Origin: an uncultured Myxococcales bacterium
GTDB taxonomy: Bacteria; Myxococcota_A; UBA9042; CAIXZC01
Direction of reading: 5' to 3'
Length of the DNA stretch: 64,000 nt
Assembly: GCA_903895725.1 (NCBI GenBank)
Contig: CAITUV010000036.1
Span: 1 to 64,000 of the forward strand
This document shows, in pieces, positions 50,191 through 58,388 of the stretch. The notes beneath the pieces were generated by a model. It did no database searches, had not been told where the DNA came from, and saw nothing but the letters and a program-made list of their open reading frames with translations. Within the stretch, counting starts at the first letter, position 1, and every line of letters begins with the position of its first letter. The position numbers and the translations under genes are program-made.

Positions 50191-52458
50191 CGGGTCCCGA
50201 TTTCCCGGCTGCAGTGTGATCCCCGGGCTGTCGAACCCCACCCTCCGCTTCGTTCCTGCAACCCCCTCCGCCCCTTCCGCCTCCTCACGGGCCGCCTGGT
50301 CCAGCAGCGCAGTCGAGAGGGGGAGGTTGGAGCGGGCAGCTCGGAACGCCGCCTTGAACACCGCATTCTTGATGTAGCCGCCCGACAGGCTGTGGGCCGA
50401 GCCCAGGCGGGCAAAGTCGATCTCGCCTTCCGCTGGAACGGTGGCCGGCACGAGCCGCCTCCAGATGGCAGCCCGCTGCTCCGCATCCGGGAAGGGGAAC
50501 GCCAGGCGATAGGTCAGACGCCGGACCAGCGCTTTGTCCAGCCGGTCCGGGAGATTCGTCGCCAGCAGCACGACCCCCTCGTGACGCTCGATCAGCGTCA
50601 GCAGCGTGTTCACCACCGAATCGTCGTGGCGGGACGCCCGGCCCTCGCCACGCTCCATGAGCAGCGTGTCCGCCTCGTCCAGGAAGAGCACTGCGTTGGC
50701 CGTGCGGGCCTCGCTGAACAGGCGCGCCAGGTTCTGCTCGGTCTCGCCGACCCACTTCGACACGACGGCCGGAATGGCGACCATCTGGAGCGGCTGGTTC
50801 AGCTCGCACGCGATGGCCTCGGCGCACAGCGTCTTGCCCGTCCCCGGAGGACCGTGGAAGAGTGCGGAAACCCCCTTGCCGTAGGTCAGGTGTGCCCCGA
50901 TGCCCCACTTCTCCAGCACGGTCCGACGGTTGCGCGCGGCATCGACGACTTCCCTCACCTGCGTGCGGAGGCGGTCCGCCAGGACCACGTCGCAGAGCCT
51001 CACCTTCGGCATGACGAGCGGAGAGCCAGCATCGAACGGTCTCCGGAGCTGGTCGCGGGCGGCAGTCTCCAGGTGCACCATGGTGATGACCGGGGAATCG
51101 CCGTTCGTGTGCACCGCCTCGGCAACCGCCATGAGCACCGCGTTCTTGATGTAGCCGCCGGCCATCTCGAAGCGGTCGGCAAGCACGTCCAGATCCACGT
51201 CGGCCGCCACGGGAGCGGTGGGCGGCAGATGCTTGGTCCAGATCTCCCGCCGTGCCTCCCGATCCGGCTCCGGGAATCGCACCTTCACCAGGATCCGGCG
51301 GTCGAGCGCCTCGTCCAGGACCTGGGGGAGATTCGTGGCCAGGATTGCCACCCCCTCGAAGCGCTCCAGCTCGGCAAGCAGCATGGTCATCAGCGAGTTG
51401 CCGAATCTGCGGTCGCCAAACAGCAGCTCGCACTCGTCGAAGAACAGCAACGCGTCCTGGAGCCTCGCTTCCCGGAAGAGGCCTGGCAGGAAACGGTCGG
51501 CCTCCCGCTTGTCCAGGAACGCAGGAATGTCCACGTTCAGAATGCGCTTTCCCATGCGTGAAGCCACGGCGTGGGCCATCATGGTCTTGCCGGTCCCCGG
51601 CTTGCCGTGGAACAGCATGAGCACCCCTCGCCCGTAGCGGATGACCTCGTCGAAGCCCCAGTCACGACGACAGTCGAGGTACTTCTGGTGCCGCTCGACG
51701 ACCGAGAGGATCCGCCGCTTGTCCTCTCCAGGAAGGACCACCTGGTCGAGACTGACCTTGGGCTCCTCTACGGACGAGAACTCCATGAACTCGGCCGACA
51801 GCGACTCGTCGCCGACCAGGAAGTTGAAGGTCCGATCCGACAGGTTGACCTCGGCAACCAGCAGGTTCTTGGGGTTGTCGTAGCGATGCGTCATGTCCAG
51901 CCGAGCCAGATCCTTCGCGAAGATCGATGCCCGCGGGCTGAATCGGTTGCGCAGCCGGATGCGCTCCTCCATGGACTTCTCGCAGAAGGTGAAGATCACC
52001 TCGACGGAGGCCCCGCTCGACGTGCGATCCCGGTCGAGCGCCCCGAGCAGCTCCTCGAAGCGGCGTGAGAAGCAGGGAGCCGAAGCCAGCAGGAGGATGG
52101 TCCGCTCGAACTCGTCAAGGCCGTGGCTGGCGCAGAGCCGATCCAGCGCCAGCACGACCCCGGCCTGGCGAGTCGCTTGGATGCGGCTGTCGATGAGCGC
52201 CCGAATCCCCTCTTCGGTCCTGCGGTGCCGGTCAGCCCGGCTTCGCAGGACCTTCGGGGACGGTAGCTCCTCCCGGCCGAATCTCCCCGAGTACTCGTCC
52301 ACCTCTTCGCCGGCTTCGACCCTGGCGAGCGCCATCTCGTCCAGAATCCGCCGGGCCCGCTCTTCCACCCATTCCAGCTCGTCCTGGAAATACTCCAGGT
52401 CGCTTTCGTAGGGCCTGCCCCGCAGGCTCTTCCTCGCGATCCATTTCTTCTCGCTCAT
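50173..52458 (-). CDS. Tandem AAA+ ATPase
   Basis: 761 residues. A 230-residue N-terminal helical region is followed by two AAA+ domains. Domain 1 has Walker A HGKPGTGKT (284-292), Walker B LLFFDECELLF and sensor ILATN. Domain 2 has Walker A HGPPGTGKT (535-543), Walker B VLFLDEADTLL, sensor LLATN and a VGETEQN pore-side motif. Both have intact P-loops and Walker B acidic residues; domain 1 has Cys after Asp-Glu. This is the classic AAA layout of CDC48/ATAD-like remodelling enzymes rather than MoxR. AGGAGGATGGT precedes the start, 163 bp after the VWA gene. The last codons lie in a 40-bp repeat. Probably the remodelling engine of the module at 50.2-57.0 kb. Confidence 0.92.
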   Translation of the reverse strand: MSEKKWIARKSLRGRPYESDLEYFQDELEWVEERARRILDEMALARVEAGEEVDEYSGRFGREELPSPKVLRSRADRHRRTEEGIRALIDSRIQATRQAGVVLALDRLCASHGLDEFERTILLLASAPCFSRRFEELLGALDRDRTSSGASVEVIFTFCEKSMEERIRLRNRFSPRASIFAKDLARLDMTHRYDNPKNLLVAEVNLSDRTFNFLVGDESLSAEFMEFSSVEEPKVSLDQVVLPGEDKRRILSVVERHQKYLDCRRDWGFDEVIRYGRGVLMLFHGKPGTGKTMMAHAVASRMGKRILNVDIPAFLDKREADRFLPGLFREARLQDALLFFDECELLFGDRRFGNSLMTMLLAELERFEGVAILATNLPQVLDEALDRRILVKVRFPEPDREARREIWTKHLPPTAPVAADVDLDVLADRFEMAGGYIKNAVLMAVAEAVHTNGDSPVITMVHLETAARDQLRRPFDAGSPLVMPKVRLCDVVLADRLRTQVREVVDAARNRRTVLEKWGIGAHLTYGKGVSALFHGPPGTGKTLCAEAIACELNQPLQMVAIPAVVSKWVGETEQNLARLFSEARTANAVLFLDEADTLLMERGEGRASRHDDSVVNTLLTLIERHEGVVLLATNLPDRLDKALVRRLTYRLAFPFPDAEQRAAIWRRLVPATVPAEGEIDFARLGSAHSLSGGYIKNAVFKAAFRAARSNLPLSTALLDQAAREEAEGAEGVAGTKRRVGFDSPGITLQPGNRDPVGAGS

Positions 52459-52621
52459 ACCATCCTCCTATGTTTCGTCAGGCCGCCCATCGCAGGCCGT
52501 TTCTCCTCTTGACTCAGTGCCCCCATCCCGATGATCCCCATCCGCGCACTCAGCCGGCCGCGGCGGGGTGCCACATTCCCCCCCCAGGGTTGGCCCTGCC
52601 TACCCGGGGTGAGCGCTGCCG

Positions 52622-53899
52622 TCACCCCACCTCCACGACCTTGCCCCAGGCAGCGACGCCATGGCGGCGGGGCACTACCCAGATCACGGGGAAAGGGGGG
52701 CGGCGCTCGGGGAGCATCGTGTAGAGGTCGGTGAGCCCCACGAAGAGGTCGGGCACCAGATTCCTCTTCGCCAGCAGTTCGAACACGGGGCGGTGGTCCG
52801 TGCCTCCACCGCCTCGCAAGCGGGTCTGCCGGATAAATGCCTCGACGTCGTGGTCCTCGATGACCTGCTGGACCCTGGCATCGGACACGATGATGGTCAC
52901 CTGCTCGGCCTGATCGGCAACGGCTCTCATCTCGCCGGCAACTGCCTCGAGCATCTCCGCCGACATGCTGCCGGAAGAATCCACCGAAACGACGACATGA
53001 CCAGCCTTCTCCGACCAGGGCCCGGGGACCACGAGTCCCTCGTCGATGAACCTCGGGTTGGGCTTTGCAAGCGTCCAGTCGTCTCGGGCCATGGCCTGCC
53101 CCGCATAGGAGCGCAGGACTCTCTGCCACGGAACCCGGCTCTGCCGTGCCTGCTCGATGACCCGCACGATGTCCCCGGGGCAGTTCCCCTGGTGCTCGGC
53201 ATTGACCCAGGCCGTGGCAGCCGCTTTGATCCGCCCCGCCAGCTCGTCCCGGCCCTCTTCGGACAGGGCCCCGTCAGGCAGGTGCACGTCGACGCCCCCC
53301 CCGTGGTCTGAAAGCCCCGGGATCTCGACGGTCCGCACATCCCCCTCCTCCCCGGCGAAGGGGAGAGACAGGAGGAGCGGACGAGGCTCGGGCAGTGTTT
53401 CGGACGCGAGCACGTCATAGATGGCCTCGGCCACCATGCCGTCGAAGCGACGGTCGAGCAGCACCTTGACCCGACCGTTCTCGGAGTACTCCCCGTCCGG
53501 CAGCCGGTAGAGCGGTCTGCCCGAGTACCCGGGCATCTCGATCCGGTCGACGAGCCGGTTGATGGCGTAGTCGGTCGCACAGTTCCACAGGTGGCTGTCC
53601 CTCCCCTGCTCCCTCGATGCGGAGGCCAGGAGCTGATGACCAATCTCATGGGCCAGCACGAACCCGAGCTGTGCGTGGTCGAGATGCCTCGTCCACCCCG
53701 GGTTGTACCAGATGTGACGCAGGCAATCCGTCGCGGCAAAGGCGTGGAGGTCCGGGGCCGGAACGAGCCGGACCTGGAGCAGGAGATAGCCCCAGAACGG
53801 ATGGGCCTCGACCATCTGCATCCGCAGGGAGTGGATTCGCCGCCGCTCGGCCGTTGCCAGCAGCCCAGGAAGCTCAAGCCCTCTCTTTCCTCCGGCCAT
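52622..53899 (-). CDS. VWA-like protein with N-terminal metallopeptidase-like domain (DUF2201 type)
   Basis: 425 residues. The N-terminal half has a zinc-peptidase signature HEIGH (His84, Glu85, His88) followed by HLWNCATDYAINR, the arrangement of DUF2201/VWA-like proteins. The C-terminal VWA domain has an intact MIDAS, Asp307-Ser-Ser309-Gly-Ser311 in VSVDSSGSMS, with GGGGTDHRPVFE providing the Thr and Asp positions. No signal peptide, so it is cytoplasmic. MoxR ATPases commonly pair with VWA proteins that present or hold substrates. Here both the peptidase-like and MIDAS residues are intact, so it could be a cutting effector. GAGAGGGGGGCACA precedes the ATG; it is 52 bp downstream of the MoxR gene. 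Confidence 0.9.
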   Translation of the reverse strand: MAGGKRGLELPGLLATAERRRIHSLRMQMVEAHPFWGYLLLQVRLVPAPDLHAFAATDCLRHIWYNPGWTRHLDHAQLGFVLAHEIGHQLLASASREQGRDSHLWNCATDYAINRLVDRIEMPGYSGRPLYRLPDGEYSENGRVKVLLDRRFDGMVAEAIYDVLASETLPEPRPLLLSLPFAGEEGDVRTVEIPGLSDHGGGVDVHLPDGALSEEGRDELAGRIKAAATAWVNAEHQGNCPGDIVRVIEQARQSRVPWQRVLRSYAGQAMARDDWTLAKPNPRFIDEGLVVPGPWSEKAGHVVVSVDSSGSMSAEMLEAVAGEMRAVADQAEQVTIIVSDARVQQVIEDHDVEAFIRQTRLRGGGGTDHRPVFELLAKRNLVPDLFVGLTDLYTMLPERRPPFPVIWVVPRRHGVAAWGKVVEVG

Positions 53900-53951
53900 T
53901 GTGCCCCCCTCTCGTTATTCCATTGTCCCTGCCCCTGCCCCTGCCCGTGCC

Positions 53952-55055
53952 TCACCCGTACAGCTCCGTGCGCAGACTCATCAGATCCGATGCCAGCTTG
54001 CGGAACTCGGGCAGCGCCTTGAGACGCTCGTACAGCCGCCCCTTCTGCCGCACCTGGCGCAGAAAGAGGAACGCATATTCGGGGTCGACGCCGGGCGCTG
54101 CGAGAAACCGCACTACGTTGGGCAACGCCCCGTCCGGAACCTGCACCCCGTCGGGGATCCGGGGGCCGTTGGAAAGCCACGCCGCCACGGCGAACACGGC
54201 GGCCGAAAGGAAGGACGGCTCTGACTTTCGCCCCTGGGTGAAGTCCGGGATTTCCCCCTTGAGGATGATCCGCTCCGGGTGCACCTGACGATAGATCCGT
54301 AGGTAGCTGAACAGCTTCTCGGCCGCCCCAATGCCCACGCACGACGAGACGGCCCTCTTGCGGAGCGTCTCGTCGCAGGCCCGATAGAGCCGGCTGGCCA
54401 TGGCCCAGCTTCGCGGTGTGGGGAATGCCATATCCCCGTTGTTCTCGTAGAGGGCCTCCTCTCCGTGTCTTGCCAGGTACCCCTGGATCACCTCGTCGAT
54501 GCCCGCCGATGCTGCCCAGTCGAGCCAGTCCCGCACATCCACGCGAAGCACCACATGGGCAAACCGGTTGCACAGGGCCGACGACAGGGAGGCCACGATG
54601 GAATTGTCTTCCTCGAGGTTGCCTGCGGCCATGACCCGGGTTTCCGGGTGGAAGCAGAACGTCCCCACCCTCCGTTCCAGCACGATCTGGTATGCGGCCG
54701 CCTGGTGGAGCCGGGTGACTGCGGCGTTGATCTCGTCGAGGAACACCAGCATCGGGCGATCGCAGGCCTCCCGTACCCACTCGGGCGGGAACTGGCGCAG
54801 CACGTTGCGCTCGTGATCCGGGAAGCACACGCCGGCAAGCTCGGCCGGATCCCGCTGTGCCAGCCGGATGTCGATCATGGGCAGCCCCAGCGAATCGGCC
54901 ACGTCCCTGGCCAACGAGGACTTCCCGACGCCCGGGTGCCCCCGGAGCAACACCGAGACCTCCGCCCGCAAGGCCGCCTCCACGAGCTGCCTCGCCTGGG
55001 AGTACGGATACCCCTCCCGATTCACCTGCAATGCCTTCACCGTTCTCGCTGCCAT
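53952..55055 (-). CDS. MoxR-family AAA+ ATPase
   Basis: 367 residues. Walker A is GHPGVGKSS (39-47), Walker B is PMLVFLDEIN (101-110), followed by the MoxR-type sequence of ATR.AAAYQIVLERRVG and sensor 1 VMAAGN. The helical lid contains SALCNRFAHVVL with the conserved Arg. MoxR ATPases remodel partner proteins together with VWA proteins (for example RavA with ViaA). It follows the SWIM gene by 10 bp and precedes the VWA gene, so the three are a likely operon. GTAGGGGGGAGGCG precedes the start. Confidence 0.92.
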   Translation of the reverse strand: MAARTVKALQVNREGYPYSQARQLVEAALRAEVSVLLRGHPGVGKSSLARDVADSLGLPMIDIRLAQRDPAELAGVCFPDHERNVLRQFPPEWVREACDRPMLVFLDEINAAVTRLHQAAAYQIVLERRVGTFCFHPETRVMAAGNLEEDNSIVASLSSALCNRFAHVVLRVDVRDWLDWAASAGIDEVIQGYLARHGEEALYENNGDMAFPTPRSWAMASRLYRACDETLRKRAVSSCVGIGAAEKLFSYLRIYRQVHPERIILKGEIPDFTQGRKSEPSFLSAAVFAVAAWLSNGPRIPDGVQVPDGALPNVVRFLAAPGVDPEYAFLFLRQVRQKGRLYERLKALPEFRKLASDLMSLRTELYG

Positions 55056-55065
55056 CGCCTCCCCC

Positions 55066-55683
55066 CTACAAGAAGAGATCCAGGAGCTGTCCCCGCAGCT
55101 CCTCTGTCGACATCAGCACCGCGAGCACGTGCTTGCACCAGCTCCCGCGCCGTGCACCGTCCATGGACCGGGCGGCGTCGGGACAGGTGCAGGTAGGCGC
55201 GGTCGACCAGTCTCGTCGCACCACGACCCGGTAGGCCACCAGGGCATCCCTGCGAACCTCGAACACGGATTCCCCGCTGCTCTCCGTTACAGGCTTGATC
55301 CGGTAGTCCTGGAGTACCTGCCGGGCCGCGCGCTGGAGGCGCAGATCACGTGCGACGGTATCCATGCGCACCGGTACCCGCGGCTCCGGCTCAGAAGGGA
55401 CCATCCGCTGCCCGTTCAGGAAGACGTCCTTTCCCTTGCTCATGGCCGTCAGCCAGGGCTTCCACTGGTCGTTCCTCAGCTTCCTGCGAGGACCGCTCGG
55501 CACAGGCTCTCCGAACGGGAACTCCTGGTACGCGAAGTAGCGCCGGTTGGCCTGGAAAATCCGGAGCTCGATCCCCACGGGGTGTTTCCGGCCTCTGTAC
55601 TTCGGATCCTGCACCCAGAAGCGCATGCCCCTGAGGGGCTTTTCCGGCGCCTGTACCAGCCTGTCCTCGTGCAAAGATTCCAT
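55066..55683 (-). CDS. SWIM zinc-finger protein
   Basis: 205 residues. Near the C-terminus is a SWIM zinc finger: Cys165-x-Cys167, a 15-residue spacer, then Cys183-x-His185 (CTCPDA...SWCKHVLAV). The N-terminal 130 residues are basic and beta-rich. SWIM fingers bind DNA or proteins and occur next to AAA/VWA genes in several bacteria (the yeh cluster of E. coli has a comparable parts list, from memory). It is the first gene of the minus-strand SWIM-MoxR-VWA-AAA run. GGAGGTGGGGTGA precedes the ATG, which faces the divergent WYL regulator across a 269-bp gap. Confidence 0.85.
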   Translation of the reverse strand: MESLHEDRLVQAPEKPLRGMRFWVQDPKYRGRKHPVGIELRIFQANRRYFAYQEFPFGEPVPSGPRRKLRNDQWKPWLTAMSKGKDVFLNGQRMVPSEPEPRVPVRMDTVARDLRLQRAARQVLQDYRIKPVTESSGESVFEVRRDALVAYRVVVRRDWSTAPTCTCPDAARSMDGARRGSWCKHVLAVLMSTEELRGQLLDLFL

Positions 55684-55762
55684 TCACCCCACCTCCAACT
55701 TCTCTGCTCTCTTCTCGCCATCCCGTTGTTCGCGCCCGCTGTATCTGCCGGTGCCCCGACGG

Positions 55763-55790
55763 CCCCTCCCGCGTGGTCGGGGCTGTGTGC
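55763..55790. repeat. Isolated copy of the 45944-46117 repeat core
   Basis: 28 bp identical to the GC hairpin core of the 58-bp repeat (GCCCCTCCCGCGTGGTCGGG and the next eight bases). It lies in the divergent gap upstream of the SWIM gene. Next to it is low-complexity CCCCATC/CCCCGTC sequence (about 55800-55860). Confidence 0.9.
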
Positions 55791-55900
55791 CGGTCGGCTC
55801 CCCATCTTCGTCCCCATCCACATCCCCGTCTTCGTCCCCTGGCCCCTGGACCCCGGACCCAACTCTTGCCTTTCCCCTCCGCCTGCGATAGTAACGGTGT

Positions 55901-55925
55901 GTATCGGTCAGATAGTGTCCGATGC
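55901..55925. promoter_or_regulatory. Candidate operator between SWIM and WYL genes
   Basis: ATCGG (55903-55907) and CCGAT (55919-55923) form an inverted repeat with 11-bp spacing; flanking bases extend it to 8 of 10 matches per arm. It lies about 30 bp before the WYL start in the divergent gap, a natural place for autoregulation by a dimeric WYL regulator. Evidence is only the symmetry and position. Confidence 0.3.
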
Positions 55926-55952
55926 TCAAAAAATTCCGCGCAGGGGGGCAAC

Positions 55953-56990
55953 ATGGCCAAGTTCAAGCCTCAGTACAGGCGGATCCTGTTCATCGACCAG
56001 AAGCTTCGGGAGGCGGCAGGCAGGGAGCGGCTGCCCAACTGCACCTCATTGGCCGAGGAGTGGGAAACGAGCCCGAAGACCATCCAGCGGGACATCGAGT
56101 TCCTGAAGTGGGACATGGGGGCCCCCATCGAGTACGACCGGGTGCGCCACGGCTACTACTACACGGAGATGGACTTCGTGCTCCCGGCCTTGCGAATCGC
56201 GGAGGGAGACCTGTTCGCCATCTGCCTGGCCGAGAAGGTGCTGCGACAGTACGAGAACACTCCACTCCATGCACGTCTGGCGCTCGTTTTTGCGAAGATC
56301 GAGCAGTGTCTTCCCGAGCAGGTGACGGTTCACCCGTCAGCGGTCGACGAGCGATTTTCGTTCATCCCCGAAGCAGCCCCCCGTATCGACCCGGCCATAT
56401 GGGAAGAGGCGTTCCGGGCCCTGCGACTGGGCCACACCCTCGACATGACTTACCAGCGCCCGGGGCAGAGTGCTGCCTACGAGACAAGGGTGGACCCCTA
56501 CCATGCGGTGGGCTTTCGCGGGGAGTGGTACATCATCGGGCATTGCCACTACAAGAAGGCGCTCCGGATGTTCGGCATCTCCAGGATCCGCAAGGCGAAG
56601 GTGTCCGGGGATGCCTTCCAGATCCCCGCCGATTTCGACTTTGACAAGCAGTGGCGCAACCATTTCGGCGTCATGGTCGGCTCGAACGAAGTGACCGTGA
56701 GGGTGCGATTCGAAGCCGCTCAGGCCCCCTACGTGCGGGAGCGGGACTGGCACCCCGAGCAACAGTTCGAGGAGGGAAAGGACGGGAGCCTGACCATGAG
56801 CTTCAAGACCCGCCACCTGTTCGAAGTCACCCGCTGGGTTCTGTCGTGGGGAGCGGCGGCAACGGCATTGGAGCCGCCAGAGCTGGTCGACGCGGTGCGG
56901 GAGGAATTGGCAGGGGCAGCAAGGAAGTACAGGAGCAGAAGAGACAAGGTGCCCCCACCCAACCGCCCCCACGTGGGGCGGCCGCAGTGA
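55953..56990 (+). CDS. HTH-WYL domain transcriptional regulator
   Basis: About 345 residues from ATG 55953 (AGGGGGGCAAC upstream). The N-terminal winged helix (about 8-70) has LAEEWETSPKTIQRDIEFL, a DeoR/HTH_11-like recognition helix. The WYL domain has EWYIIGHCHYKKALRMFGISRI near residue 191, containing the WYI variant of the WYL triad and the Arg pair, then a WCX C-terminal domain. WYL regulators sense ligands, often nucleic acids or nucleotides, and repress defence and DNA-repair loci. It is divergent from the SWIM-MoxR-VWA-AAA genes and is the obvious candidate for controlling them. A CCCCACGTGGGG palindrome lies at its 3' end (56967-56978). Confidence 0.93.
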   Translation: MAKFKPQYRRILFIDQKLREAAGRERLPNCTSLAEEWETSPKTIQRDIEFLKWDMGAPIEYDRVRHGYYYTEMDFVLPALRIAEGDLFAICLAEKVLRQYENTPLHARLALVFAKIEQCLPEQVTVHPSAVDERFSFIPEAAPRIDPAIWEEAFRALRLGHTLDMTYQRPGQSAAYETRVDPYHAVGFRGEWYIIGHCHYKKALRMFGISRIRKAKVSGDAFQIPADFDFDKQWRNHFGVMVGSNEVTVRVRFEAAQAPYVRERDWHPEQQFEEGKDGSLTMSFKTRHLFEVTRWVLSWGAAATALEPPELVDAVREELAGAARKYRSRRDKVPPPNRPHVGRPQ

Positions 56991-57014
56991 AAAGGCGGAT
57001 GGACGGTGGCGGGG

Positions 57015-58250
57015 CTACTTCGCGGTCCCGTACACCACCAGCTCGCCGAGCCAGGCGAGGGAGGACTTGGCCGCTATGTCGGTGAACTCGATCTTGATCC
57101 AGCGGGCGCTTTCGCCGTTGCCCGGGATCTGGAGATTGAAGTGGGCGAACCGGTTGTCCTTGCCCTCCCAAAGGTCGAGCTGCGCCCAGTCGGCATCCTC
57201 CGGGGCCTCCTTGTCGGACAGGAAGAACTCGACGCGGGCATCCTTGTGGAACCAGAGCGACCCGTTCTGGAGGAAGATGTCCTCGAGCTCGTAGACCTTG
57301 CCCAGGTCGAAGAGGAAGCAGCGCATCTCGTCGACCGTGGTATCGGCATCCTTCTGGAACACGGCATTGGCGCCAGAGTACTTGCCGTCGTTGAGGTCGA
57401 ACACCACCTTGCCGGAGCAGGTTCGGCCCGACGTGTTGTCCTCGGCCCGGTACCAGATCCCGATTCCCTTGGGGTTGGTGGCATCAAAGGGGTGCCACGC
57501 GGTGCGGTAGCGGAGGCCGTCGGCCAGGGAGATGACCTCGACCATGTGCTTGGTCTTGGCGGTGCATTCCTCCGGGGCGTCCTTCACGGGGGACTCGCAG
57601 GCCTCCAGGGCGGAGAGAGGAAGGGAGTAGCTGTTCCCCTGAACCTCGGCGAGCCACTCTGTACCTTCGAAGTGAACGAGGTACTTGCCGTCCTCTGGAG
57701 CGAGGTCCGTGTTCTCCCAGCTCACGGTGACCTTGTCGGCCTCAACCTTGACCGCATCGCCCGCCAGGTCCCAGAAGCGCATGTCCGGGATGACTTTGTT
57801 CAGGTTCTGGTTGGAGAAGCTGAACGAGTCGGTGGCCACGGCAAGCCGCTTGTCGTTCTGGGCATCGTGGTCGGGATGTACGGCGTACGCGACGAAGTAC
57901 GCAGCCCAGGCCTGGTTCTTGGCGTTGGCATCGGCCCCCTGGAGCTCGAAGAGGAAGCTCCCGTCTTCCGCAGTCTTCACGTCCCGGAACGGCGTCTCGT
58001 CGGTGTTGACGATGTGACCGACCACCCAGTCGGCATCGAGCACGTCGAGGTCCGACTTGACCAGCCGCACGTAGATGCCCGCTGCTGGAGTTCCGTCCTG
58101 GTTGAGCACCCGGCCTTCGATGGTGACGACAGCCTCATCCGACACGGGCGGCTGGCAGCCCGCAAGGGGCCACTGCGCCACCACCAGGACGGCGATGGCG
58201 ACCACGGCGCTTGCGGAAGCGATGGTTGCAAGAACGGGCTTCAGTTTCAT
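57015..58250 (-). CDS. Lipoprotein with Cna-B-like and discoidin-like domains
   Basis: About 411 residues from ATG 58250, with GGAGG seven bases upstream. A second ATG two codons earlier sits too close to the ribosome site. The lipobox is LAGC. Residues 45-105 (EGRVLNQDGTPAAGIYVRLV...) look like a carboxypeptidase-regulatory or Cna-B beta sandwich. The middle is beta-rich, with three Cys. The last 150 residues (YELEDIFLQNG...ARVEFFLSDK...ARWIKIEFTD...LGELVVYG) fit an F5/8-type (discoidin) sugar- or lipid-binding jelly roll. Probably a surface ligand-binding protein. It is divergent from the lipoprotein at 58389 with 138 bp between starts. Confidence 0.82.
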   Translation of the reverse strand: MKLKPVLATIASASAVVAIAVLVVAQWPLAGCQPPVSDEAVVTIEGRVLNQDGTPAAGIYVRLVKSDLDVLDADWVVGHIVNTDETPFRDVKTAEDGSFLFELQGADANAKNQAWAAYFVAYAVHPDHDAQNDKRLAVATDSFSFSNQNLNKVIPDMRFWDLAGDAVKVEADKVTVSWENTDLAPEDGKYLVHFEGTEWLAEVQGNSYSLPLSALEACESPVKDAPEECTAKTKHMVEVISLADGLRYRTAWHPFDATNPKGIGIWYRAEDNTSGRTCSGKVVFDLNDGKYSGANAVFQKDADTTVDEMRCFLFDLGKVYELEDIFLQNGSLWFHKDARVEFFLSDKEAPEDADWAQLDLWEGKDNRFAHFNLQIPGNGESARWIKIEFTDIAAKSSLAWLGELVVYGTAK

Positions 58251-58325
58251 CCTCATTCCTCCTCGTTTCAGATTCCTTTTCAGGCGACGGCGCCATTGTA
58301 GGCAGGAAAAGTGAGGATTGCAAAT

Positions 58326-58355
58326 TTGGCCCGGCCGACGGTTCCACGCTATAAT
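58326..58355 (+). promoter_or_regulatory. Candidate promoter of lipoprotein at 58389
   Basis: TTGGCC at 58326-58331 and a perfect TATAAT at 58350-58355, with 18-bp spacing, 33 bp upstream of the ATG. The -35 matches only its first half. Confidence 0.45.
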
Positions 58356-58388
58356 CACGCCAGCGCTCGCTGCGCGTGGAGGAAAGCG

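Noticed and set aside
50173..55683. BREX, DISARM or CBASS system
   Set aside because: No methyltransferase, PglZ, nucleotidyltransferase, phospholipase-D or cyclase effector domain is present. Only AAA, VWA, SWIM and WYL parts are seen.
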